Positions 1 to 4,342 of a DNA stretch of 6,103 nucleotides are shown piece after piece. Positions within the stretch are counted from its first letter, which is position 1. Each line of letters opens with the position of its first letter. Source of the stretch: an uncultured Clostridia bacterium (GTDB taxonomy: Bacteria; Bacillota; Clostridia; Oscillospirales; Acutalibacteraceae); assembly GCA_947623215.1 (NCBI GenBank), contig CANQGN010000094.1, forward strand, positions 1 through 6,103. The letters are read 5' to 3'. Made by a program: the position numbers and the translations under genes. The notes below the pieces were generated by a model that was given only the letters and a program-made list of their open reading frames with translations, searched no databases and had not been told where the DNA came from.

Positions 1-233
1 ACGACGGCCTGGGCCTGCTGGGCGACGGTGGGCGGGTGCTCACCTCGCTGCCGGCCGTTACCGCCGCCCTGCCGCCGCTGGCGCTCACCTTTTTGGCCGC
101 CGGGGGCGTGCTTTACACGGCGGGCATTGCCTTTTACCGCTCGCAGCGGCACTACATGCACTTTGTGTGGCATTTGTTTGTGCTGGCGGGCAGTATGTTG
201 CAGTTTTGCTGCATTGCCATGGTGTGCGGGTAA
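1..233 (+). CDS. trhA: Hemolysin III / PAQR-family membrane protein, C-terminal part (5' truncated)
   Basis: Partial gene; the first complete codon is at base 3 and 76 residues are visible before the TAA stop at 231-233. The visible part holds two hydrophobic segments: one around LPPLALTFLAAGGVLYTAG and one ending in FVWHLFVLAGSMLQF. The arrangement 'GGVLYTAGIAFYR', then R-x-YMH, then WHLFVLAGS is the familiar C-terminal end of the hemolysin III (TrhA/YqfA/YplQ) branch of the PAQR superfamily. The HFVWH at 159-173 fits the C-terminal HxxxH that in PAQR proteins helps bind zinc in the membrane. Members are seven-helix integral membrane proteins linked to membrane homeostasis; the haemolysin name is historical. 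The N-terminal half, start and promoter lie outside the window. No clear intrinsic terminator follows the stop; the next promoter begins only 10 nt later. Family call is firm, exact role is not. Confidence 0.85.
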   Translation, partial: DGLGLLGDGGRVLTSLPAVTAALPPLALTFLAAGGVLYTAGIAFYRSQRHYMHFVWHLFVLAGSMLQFCCIAMVCG

Positions 234-242
234 GGCTGCTAC

Positions 243-271
243 TTGCAATTTCTCCCGCAAGCGTGTATAAT
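243..271 (+). promoter_or_regulatory. Sigma-A-type promoter of the dockerin protein gene
   Basis: A -35 box TTGCAA (243-248, 4 of 6 to consensus) is separated by exactly 17 nt from a perfect -10 box TATAAT (266-271). Transcription would start near 278 and give a leader of about 49 nt. The CTTGC of the -35 region forms a 5-bp inverted repeat with GCAAG at 257-261, which could be chance. The placement in a short gap between two + strand genes and the perfect -10 make this one of the clearest promoters in the window. Confidence 0.8.
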
Positions 272-284
272 GGGCTGGTGAAAA

Positions 285-299
285 TCCCGCCAAACGGGA
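285..299 (+). other. Small hairpin in the dockerin gene leader
   Basis: TCCCG (285-289) and CGGGA (295-299) pair perfectly around the loop CCAAA. It lies between the inferred transcription start and the ribosome binding site and has no T-run after it, so it is not a terminator. It may stabilise the mRNA 5' end; a five-pair stem in GC-rich DNA may also be chance. Confidence 0.35.
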
Positions 300-311
300 A
301 CCCAACCCCAT

Positions 312-317
312 GGGAGG
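312..317 (+). promoter_or_regulatory. Ribosome binding site fixing the TTG start at 327
   Basis: GGGAGG sits 9 nt before TTG at 327-329. The next codons read K-R-V-F and lead straight into a signal peptide, so the TTG is the start. The site partly overlaps two small palindromes, CCCATGGG (307-314) and GGAATTCC (316-323), which could fold over it only weakly. Confidence 0.8.
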
Positions 318-326
318 AATTCCATT

Positions 327-1061
327 TTGAAACGCGTTTTTTCCATTTTGCTGGTCTTGCTGCTGTTTTGCCTGCCGGTAACGTCGGCCTTTGCCGCCGT
401 CGAACGGGGGCCGGAGCTGACGATTTTGCTGGCAGAAAGCGGGGAAGAAGGCCTTGCCGTAACCCTGCGCTTTACCCGCCTGCCCGCGGGTGGGCAGGCT
501 ACGCTGCTGCTTTATGATGATGAGACAAACGAGCTGCTCTTCGTTGCCCAAACCCCGGCGGCGGAGGGGGTGCAAACCCTCGCCCTAACCCCCCTAAAGG
601 CGGCCGCCCGCCTGCGGCTGCAAGTGGGCGCGAGCGACCTTGCCAATTACCGCAGCGTAACCTTTGCGGTGAATAGCGGCTACGCCGCCTCGGCGGTGGG
701 CTTTTTGCCCGGGCAGCGGGCGGGGGAGTGGCTGCAAAGCCTTGAATTGCCCGGCGCCGCCCTCACCCGTGGCGGCAACCCCCTTGGCGATAACGAACCC
801 ATGCAGCCGGGAGATATGCTCGCCGCCAAAAATGCAACCGGCGCACAGCTGAACTTGCCGGTGGTCGCCTTTGGCGACGTAAACACCGACGGCAGCGTCA
901 ACGCCGCCGACGCCCTGCAAGTGTTGCGGGCGGCGGTGGGCAAGGCGACCCTTTCGCCCTTAGCGCTGGCGGCGGCGGATTTTCGCCAACAGCAAACGGT
1001 TAACGCCGCCACCGCGCTGCTGATTTTGCGCTTTGCGGTGGGCAAAATACCCTCTTTATAG
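327..1061 (+). CDS. Secreted protein with C-terminal dockerin-like domain
   Basis: A 244-residue protein starting at a TTG with a good ribosome binding site. Residues 1-23 form a signal peptide: K2-R3, a long Leu/Val core, and an AFA motif for cleavage after residue 23. The C15 context (LLFC) does not fit a lipobox, so secretion rather than lipidation is expected. Residues about 25-115 are rich in alternating hydrophobics, suggesting a beta-sandwich, but I recognise no named family. Residues about 118-182 resemble the small beta module that often precedes dockerins in Clostridia. Residues 183-240 are dockerin-like. Repeat 1 has a full calcium loop (D184, N186, D188, S190, D195) followed by helix VNAADALQVLRAAVGK; repeat 2 keeps the helix (VNAATALLILRFAVGK) but its loop reads DFRQQQTVNAAT, lacking N3, D5 and D12. 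No catalytic domain is visible. A role in docking to a cohesin or in pairing with another module on the cell surface is inference. Confidence 0.8.
   Translation: MKRVFSILLVLLLFCLPVTSAFAAVERGPELTILLAESGEEGLAVTLRFTRLPAGGQATLLLYDDETNELLFVAQTPAAEGVQTLALTPLKAAARLRLQVGASDLANYRSVTFAVNSGYAASAVGFLPGQRAGEWLQSLELPGAALTRGGNPLGDNEPMQPGDMLAAKNATGAQLNLPVVAFGDVNTDGSVNAADALQVLRAAVGKATLSPLALAAADFRQQQTVNAATALLILRFAVGKIPSL
876..1046 (+). repeat. Two dockerin-like repeats, second with degenerate Ca2+ loop
   Basis: Inside the secreted protein gene, residues 184-206 and 218-240 are related units 34 residues (102 nt) apart. Their helices (V191-K206 and V225-K240) share 12 of 16 residues, and the coding DNA (897-944 against 999-1046) is identical at about 35 of 48 positions by my hand alignment. 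The first unit has the D-x-N-x-D-G-x-x-x-x-x-D loop; in the second the matching positions are D218, R220, Q222 and T229, so calcium binding there should be lost or weak. Confidence 0.75.
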
Positions 1062-1064
1062 TCT

Positions 1065-1081
1065 CGCCGCCCCGCCCGGCG
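1065..1081 (+). other. Hairpin after the dockerin gene, no T-run
   Basis: CGCCG (1065-1069) pairs with CGGCG (1077-1081) around a 7-nt loop, starting 4 nt after the TAG stop. It is followed by A-runs rather than T-runs, so it is not a standard intrinsic terminator. Some read-through from the dockerin gene into rplS is therefore possible. Confidence 0.35.
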
Positions 1082-1082
1082 T

Positions 1083-1130
1083 AAAAAAGCCAAAAAAAGC
1101 CTTGCAATTTGCGGGCGGTTGTGGTAAACT
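1083..1130 (+). promoter_or_regulatory. rplS promoter with UP-element-like phased A-tracts
   Basis: A -35 box TTGCAA (1102-1107) and a -10 box TAAACT (1125-1130) are spaced by exactly 17 nt, and TGG just before the -10 gives an extended -10 (TGn). Immediately upstream, two A-runs (1083-1088 and 1092-1098) separated by GCC repeat with near helical phasing, right where the alpha subunit of RNA polymerase contacts an UP element. Start would be near 1137, about 120 nt before the rplS ATG. A strong promoter fits a ribosomal protein gene. The same CTTGCAATTT string opens the dockerin promoter at 242-251. Confidence 0.75.
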
Positions 1131-1136
1131 ATTCAG

Positions 1137-1258
1137 GCATTTGGCTTTCCGCCGTATTCCTGCGGCGCGGAGCATGTCTGGTACATGAACGGCGCGGTCC
1201 AATGGCTTTGCTTGCAGCAAAGGTAAGAACGCGGCAAAAAATTCAGGAGGATGGAACC
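1137..1258 (+). ncRNA. Structured 5' leader of rplS, candidate cis-regulatory RNA
   Basis: From the inferred start near 1137 to the ATG at 1259 there is no supported gene. Three simple hairpins can be seen: CGCCG/CGGCG (1150-1154 with 1163-1167), CATGT/ACATG (1173-1177 with 1183-1187) and CTTTGC/GCAAAG (1206-1211 with 1217-1222). The 8-nt loop of the first contains TTCCTG (1157-1162), complementary to CAGGAG over the ribosome binding site (1244-1249; five Watson-Crick pairs plus one G-U). Firmicutes rplS genes are known to carry short autoregulatory leaders; I cannot say this one belongs to that family. There is no T-run before the ribosome binding site, so control, if any, would act on translation. 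Confidence 0.4.
1245..1250 (+). promoter_or_regulatory. rplS ribosome binding site
   Basis: AGGAGG ends 8 nt before the ATG at 1259 and decides the start. Another ATG at 1251 is out of frame and reads only M-E-P before a stop. The open frame continues upstream to about 1109 without an equally good site, and the bL19 family start matches residue M1 of the 1259 frame. Confidence 0.85.
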
Positions 1259-1603
1259 ATGAACGCATTGCAGCAATTAACTCAGGAACAATTAAAAGAG
1301 AACCCCCCGGTCGTTGTCATCGGCGACACCGTTCGCGTGCACGTGAACATTAAAGAAGGAGACCGCGAGCGCATTCAGGTGTTTGAGGGTACCGTAATCG
1401 CCCGCAACGGCAGCGGCATTTCAGAAACCTTTACCGTTCGCCGGGTGTCTTACGGCGTAGGGGTAGAGCGGGTGTTCCCCGTGCATTCCCCCAACGTAGT
1501 AAAGGTAGAAACCACCCGCCACGGCCGCGTGCGCCGCAGCAAGCTTTACTATCTGCGCGACCGCGTAGGCAAGGCCGCCAAGGTAAAAGAGCAAATTCGC
1601 TAA
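1259..1603 (+). CDS. rplS: 50S ribosomal protein bL19
   Basis: A 114-residue protein, the usual bL19 length. The core motifs are all present: G22-D-T-V-R-V-H-V near residues 22-29, IKEGDRERIQVFEG (31-44), GTVIARNGSGISETFTVRR (44-62), GVGVERVFPVHSP (66-78), and the basic C-terminal part with RRSKLYYLRDRVGKAAK (82-98). bL19 sits at the interface of the 30S and 50S subunits and supports an intersubunit bridge. In most Firmicutes rplS ends the rpsP-rimM-trmD-rplS operon; here its upstream neighbour is a dockerin gene, and it has its own strong promoter and long leader. A terminator cluster follows, so it may be mostly monocistronic, yet the classical downstream partners lepB and rbgA remain adjacent. 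No odd residues. Confidence 0.97.
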   Translation: MNALQQLTQEQLKENPPVVVIGDTVRVHVNIKEGDRERIQVFEGTVIARNGSGISETFTVRRVSYGVGVERVFPVHSPNVVKVETTRHGRVRRSKLYYLRDRVGKAAKVKEQIR

Positions 1604-1627
1604 CCCTTTTTTGCTTTGCCTTTTGCC

Positions 1628-1653
1628 GGCGCCCCGTGCGCAATGCGGGGGCC
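1628..1653 (+). other. GC-rich hairpin just after rplS
   Basis: GGC (1628-1630) pairs with GCC (1651-1653) and, past one bulged G, CCCCG (1632-1636) pairs with CGGGG (1646-1650). It is preceded rather than followed by T-rich sequence (1608-1624), so it does not look like a + strand intrinsic terminator; it may protect the 3' end of the rplS mRNA. Confidence 0.45.
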
Positions 1654-1669
1654 AAAGCCGCCTGCCTGT

Positions 1670-1698
1670 TTGCAACCCGCCGGGCTTTTGCTTGTAAG
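1670..1698 (+). promoter_or_regulatory. Possible weak promoter overlapping the rplS terminator
   Basis: TTGCAA (1670-1675), the same -35 hexamer as in the two clear promoters, lies exactly 17 nt before TGTAAG (1693-1698, 4 of 6 to consensus, but lacking A2 and T6). A start near 1705 would fall within the 5' arm of the terminator stem, so such transcripts could not form that terminator and would read into lepB. The poor -10 keeps confidence low. Confidence 0.3.
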
Positions 1699-1723
1699 AA
1701 GCCGGCCGGGGCAGCCGGCTTTT
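1697..1723 (+). terminator. Intrinsic terminator of rplS
   Basis: AAGCCGGC (1699-1706) pairs perfectly with GCCGGCTT (1714-1721) around the loop CGGGGCA; two more pairs (one G-U) can extend the stem to 1697/1723. The 3' arm runs into TTTTCTTC. This is the best terminator in the window and separates rplS from lepB, although the T-run is short and interrupted. Confidence 0.8.
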
Positions 1724-1737
1724 CTTCACCCGCGTTT

Positions 1738-1776
1738 AACCCGGGGCGCACCCCTTTTGGCGTGCGCTTCCGGGTT
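1738..1776 (+). other. Long hairpin in the lepB leader
   Basis: AACCCGG (1738-1744) pairs with CCGGGTT (1770-1776), then after a small internal loop GCGCAC (1746-1751) pairs with GTGCGC (1762-1767), and CC/GG may close a TTTT loop. That is at least 13 pairs ending 13 nt before the lepB ribosome binding site. Only TTTC follows, so it is a weak terminator at best; an attenuator or a stabilising leader structure is equally possible. Confidence 0.5.
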
Positions 1777-1789
1777 TCATACTGTTACG

Positions 1790-1795
1790 AAAGGA
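1790..1795 (+). promoter_or_regulatory. lepB ribosome binding site
   Basis: AAAGGA ends 11 nt before the ATG at 1807, a slightly long spacing. It supports 1807 over the in-frame upstream extension, which runs through the terminator hairpins and is not protein-like. Confidence 0.65.
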
Positions 1796-1806
1796 CGCGA
1801 TTCCCC

Positions 1807-2430
1807 ATGCAATCTCCTTCATCTTTCGCCCCCGGCGGGGCCAACACGCCCGAAGAACCGGCCAAAAACGCCGCCCGTCGCCGGTCGGACGCTATCGACT
1901 GGCTGGAGACGATTGCCTACTCGGCCATTACGGTTATTTTGCTTTTCACCTTTTTGTTCCGCATGGTGGGCATTTCGGGCAGTTCTATGGAGGATACCCT
2001 GTTTACCAACGACCGCGTAATTATTTTAAGCGCCTTTTATTCTCCTACGCCGGGCGATATTGTGGTGGTCTCGCGCGATTATATGACCGAGGCGGACGGT
2101 TCTACCCCCGAACCCATTATTAAACGGGTGATTGCCACCGAAGGCCAAACGGTTTATTTTGATTATGACGCCAATCAGGTTTACGTAGACGGTCAGCTGT
2201 TAAACGAACCCTACGTAAAGCCGGGCAGCATTACCCGCCCCGGCATGGAACCCATAGAAAATCCCCACACGGTTGCCAAAGGCTGCATTTTTGTAATGGG
2301 CGACAACCGCACGGTCTCTAAAGACAGCCGCACCGCCACGGTGGGGGATATAGACCGCCGCTACGTGCTGGGCCGCGCGGTGCTGCGGGTTTTTCCGGTA
2401 AGCGATTTTTCGCTCTTAACCAATGAATGA
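1807..2430 (+). CDS. lepB: Signal peptidase I
   Basis: A 207-residue type I signal peptidase (peptidase family S26), which cuts signal peptides from exported proteins at the outer face of the membrane. An N-terminal tail of about 30 residues, ending in the basic N-A-A-R-R-R, is followed by one membrane segment (about 35-52, YSAITVILLFTFLF). The catalytic serine is S60 in GISGSSMEDTL (SM box); the general-base lysine is K106 in IIKRVIA; the GDNR...KDSR box is at 165-175. The usual P after the SM box is replaced by E-D, giving SMEDT. Single-span architecture and size fit Gram-positive SipS-type enzymes. The stop at 2428-2430 lies inside the beginning of rbgA, an 8-nt overlap. Its promoter is unclear: either read-through from rplS or a start in the 1670-1780 region. 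Confidence 0.96.
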   Translation: MQSPSSFAPGGANTPEEPAKNAARRRSDAIDWLETIAYSAITVILLFTFLFRMVGISGSSMEDTLFTNDRVIILSAFYSPTPGDIVVVSRDYMTEADGSTPEPIIKRVIATEGQTVYFDYDANQVYVDGQLLNEPYVKPGSITRPGMEPIENPHTVAKGCIFVMGDNRTVSKDSRTATVGDIDRRYVLGRAVLRVFPVSDFSLLTNE

Positions 2431-3316
2431 GCCGGTTTCGGTTCAGTGGTTTCCCGGCCACATGGCCAAAACCCGCCGGTTAATGGAGCGTTGCCTGCCG
2501 CTGATAGACGGCGCGGTAGAAATTGCCGACGCCCGCATTCCCGCCAGCAGCCGCAACCCGGAGCTGGACTCCTTACTTGCCGGTAAACCCCGGCTGCTGC
2601 TGCTGAATAAAGCAGACATGGCAGACGAACAGGCCAACCGCCTTTGGCTGAATTATTTTGAGAAAACCGGCACCCCCGCGCTGCCGGTTGACTGCAAAAC
2701 CGGCAAGGGGCTGGGCGGCTTTGCGCGGTTAGCCCAGCGCCAGCTGGGGCATTTGGTGCAAAAATACCGCGACCGGGGCATAACCGGCCGCACCCTGCGG
2801 CTGATGGTGGTGGGCATTCCAAACGTTGGCAAGTCCTCTTTTATTAACCGCATGGCGGGGGGCGCCCGCGCCAAGGTGGCAGACCGCCCGGGCGTAACCC
2901 GGGGCAACCAGTGGTTTGCCATTGGCGGCGGGGTAGAGCTGTTAGACACCGCCGGGGTGCTATGGCCGAAGTTTGACGACCCCGCCGTGGGCGAACGGCT
3001 GGCCTTTACCGGCGCGGTGCGCGACGTGGTGGTAGACGTAGAAGCCCTAGCCGCCCGCCTGCTGCAAACGGTGGGGCTGCGCTACGGCGACCGGCTGTGC
3101 GAGCGCTACCGCCTGCCGCCGGAGGCGCTGAAAGAGTACGACCCGGCCGGGCTGTTAGAAGCTATCGGCAAAAAGCGGGGGATGCTGCTGCCCGGCGGGG
3201 TAGTAAATACCGAGCGCACCGCCGTGGCGGTGGTAGACGATTACCGCGCCGGTAAGTGGGGGCGCATTACGCTGGAATTGCCCGAAGCCGAGCCCGCCCC
3301 CGACCCTGCCGAATAA
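2423..3316 (+). CDS. rbgA: Ribosome biogenesis GTPase RbgA (YlqF)
   Basis: A 297-residue, circularly permuted GTPase that acts late in 50S subunit assembly. The N-terminal signature QWFPGHMAKTRR (8-19) is diagnostic of RbgA/YlqF. The G motifs come in permuted order: G4 NKAD (62-65), G5-like DCKTGKG (90-96), G1 P-loop GIPNVGKSS (131-139), G2 region around PGVTRGNQW (156-164), and G3 DTAG (175-178) leading into VLWPKF. The G3 motif is usually DTPG in this family, so A177 is a mild variant. A C-terminal helical domain (about 190-280) fits the ribosome-binding part. It is about 15 residues longer than the B. subtilis protein, partly through an acidic Pro-rich tail (PEAEPAPDPAE). No Shine-Dalgarno site is visible before the ATG, which lies 8 nt inside lepB, so translation is probably coupled to lepB. 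Confidence 0.95.
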   Translation: MNEPVSVQWFPGHMAKTRRLMERCLPLIDGAVEIADARIPASSRNPELDSLLAGKPRLLLLNKADMADEQANRLWLNYFEKTGTPALPVDCKTGKGLGGFARLAQRQLGHLVQKYRDRGITGRTLRLMVVGIPNVGKSSFINRMAGGARAKVADRPGVTRGNQWFAIGGGVELLDTAGVLWPKFDDPAVGERLAFTGAVRDVVVDVEALAARLLQTVGLRYGDRLCERYRLPPEALKEYDPAGLLEAIGKKRGMLLPGGVVNTERTAVAVVDDYRAGKWGRITLELPEAEPAPDPAE

Positions 3317-3323
3317 AGCCGAA

Positions 3324-3328
3324 AGGAG
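3324..3328 (+). promoter_or_regulatory. rnhB ribosome binding site fixing the GTG start at 3338
   Basis: AGGAG (within GAAAGGAG) ends 9 nt before GTG 3338. A second in-frame GTG follows at 3341, 12 nt away; the first has better spacing. Confidence 0.7.
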
Positions 3329-3337
3329 CCGACCGCT

Positions 3338-3943
3338 GTGGTGGATTTTGCTTTTGAAAACAACCTTGCCGCGCAGGGCTACCGCCGCGTTTGCGGGGTA
3401 GACGAAGCGGGGCGCGGCCCGGTGGCCGGGCCGGTGTGCGCGGCGGCGGTTGTGCTGCCGCCCGGCTTTTTGCCTACAGGGCTAAACGACTCCAAAAAAC
3501 TCTCCGAAGCCCGCCGCGAAGCGCTCTTCCAGCCCATTATGGACGGTGCGCTGGCCGTGGGGGTGGCCTTTGCTACGGTAGAAGAAATAGAAGAACTGAA
3601 CATTCTCGGCGCCACCTTTTTGGCCATGCGCCGGGCGGTGGAGCAGCTTACTCCCCCCGCCGACTATTGCATCATAGACGGCAACCGCCTGCCGCCGAAT
3701 CTGCCCGCCCCTGGCATGACGCTTGTAAAGGGCGACGCCCGCTCGGCCTCCATAGCGGCGGCCTCTATTATAGCCAAAGTAACGCGAGACCGGTACATGC
3801 GGGCGTTAGACCAAGAGTACCCCGGCTACGGCTTTGCGGGGCACAAGGGCTACGGCACCGCCGCCCACCGCGCGGCGGTCGAATCACTCGGCCCCTGCCC
3901 GGCCCACCGGCCCTCTTTTTTGCAAACATGGCTGAAGCGTTAA
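3338..3943 (+). CDS. rnhB: Ribonuclease HII
   Basis: A 201-residue type 2 RNase H. It cuts the RNA strand of RNA-DNA hybrids and nicks DNA 5' of single embedded ribonucleotides, starting ribonucleotide excision repair. The N-terminal GVDEAGRGPVAGPV (20-33) carries catalytic D22 and E23 and the GRG motif (25-27) that reads the ribose 2'-OH. Further acidic active-site residues are expected at D114 (IIDGN) and D133 (VKGD), followed by the conserved SIAAASIIAKVTRDR (138-152). HKGYGT (169-174) holds the Tyr thought to stack at the RNA-DNA junction. LNDSKKLSEARR (49-60) is also typical. Full length, nothing missing. It lies 21 nt after rbgA with its own ribosome binding site and overlaps yraN by 16 nt. 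Confidence 0.96.
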   Translation: MVDFAFENNLAAQGYRRVCGVDEAGRGPVAGPVCAAAVVLPPGFLPTGLNDSKKLSEARREALFQPIMDGALAVGVAFATVEEIEELNILGATFLAMRRAVEQLTPPADYCIIDGNRLPPNLPAPGMTLVKGDARSASIAAASIIAKVTRDRYMRALDQEYPGYGFAGHKGYGTAAHRAAVESLGPCPAHRPSFLQTWLKR

Positions 3944-4323
3944 CCCCCGCCGCCAAAAACGGCTGGCTGGGCGAGCGGCTGGCCGCCCGCTACCTCCGCC
4001 GCCGGGGGTATGCCATACTGGACGCCAACTACCGCACCCGGCAGGGGGAAGTGGATATTATCGCTAAGGCCGGCAGCACGCTGGTGTTTTGCGAGGTTAA
4101 AACCCGCACGCCCCAAATGCTCTCGTTACCGCGCGAGGCGGTGGGGGAGGCAAAGCAGCGCCGGTTGGTGGCCGCCGCGCTGACTTACGTAAAACAAAAT
4201 CAAATCACCAACAACCTGCGCTTTGACGTGTTAGAGGTTTTGCTGAACGACAACGGCAAAGCGGAGATTACGCATATTCCAAACGCCTTTACGGCCGAGC
4301 GCTTCGGCCTGTTTGGCGTGTGA
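3928..4323 (+). CDS. yraN: UPF0102 family protein YraN
   Basis: A 131-residue protein of the UPF0102/YraN family, which has a restriction-endonuclease-like fold and no settled function; the usual proximity to rnhB suggests a nucleic-acid role. Family marks are G15-E-R-x-A-x-x-YL (15-23), GYAILDANYRTRQGEVD (27-43), and LVFCEVKTR (52-60); D43, E56 and K58 match the D...ExK nuclease pattern. The ATG at 3928 lies inside the last codons of rnhB (16-nt overlap, frame +2) and has no Shine-Dalgarno site, suggesting coupled translation. It leaves only about ten residues before the conserved N-terminal motif, as expected. The longer open frame upstream, reaching back to 3391, is antiphase to rnhB and is not real. 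Whether the nuclease residues are active is unknown. Confidence 0.9.
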   Translation: MAEALTPAAKNGWLGERLAARYLRRRGYAILDANYRTRQGEVDIIAKAGSTLVFCEVKTRTPQMLSLPREAVGEAKQRRLVAAALTYVKQNQITNNLRFDVLEVLLNDNGKAEITHIPNAFTAERFGLFGV

Positions 4324-4330
4324 CCCAAAA

Positions 4331-4336
4331 AAGGAG
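4331..4336 (+). promoter_or_regulatory. thrC ribosome binding site
   Basis: AAGGAG ends 6 nt before the ATG at 4343. It rules out the in-frame GTG at 4313, which lies within the end of yraN and would add a stretch (ACDPKKEIA) not seen at the start of ThrC proteins. Confidence 0.8.
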
Positions 4337-4342
4337 ATTGCC

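Noticed and set aside
234..326. Intrinsic terminator after the hemolysin III gene
   Set aside because: The inverted repeats here are short, overlap the promoter and have no T-run after them.
680..1093. 137-codon minus-strand open frame across the dockerin gene
   Set aside because: The + strand frame has a signal peptide and dockerin repeats; the minus frame is Arg/Ala-rich and unlike a protein.
1109..1258. Extended N-terminus for bL19 starting in the leader
   Set aside because: The bL19 family begins at the 1259 ATG, which has a strong ribosome binding site; the upstream codons cover the leader hairpins and do not look like protein.
1101..1258. T-box or amino-acid riboswitch before rplS
   Set aside because: No specifier/T-box sequence (TGGNACCGCG type) and no terminator/antiterminator pair before the gene.
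1636..1806. Extended N-terminus for LepB
   Set aside because: It would run through the terminator hairpins, and 1807 has its own ribosome binding site and gives a normal-length enzyme.
3391..3927. Long open frame upstream of and continuous with yraN
   Set aside because: It overlaps rnhB fully in another frame and its translation is Arg/Gly/Pro-rich with no domain; it is a GC-rich shadow. yraN starts at 3928.
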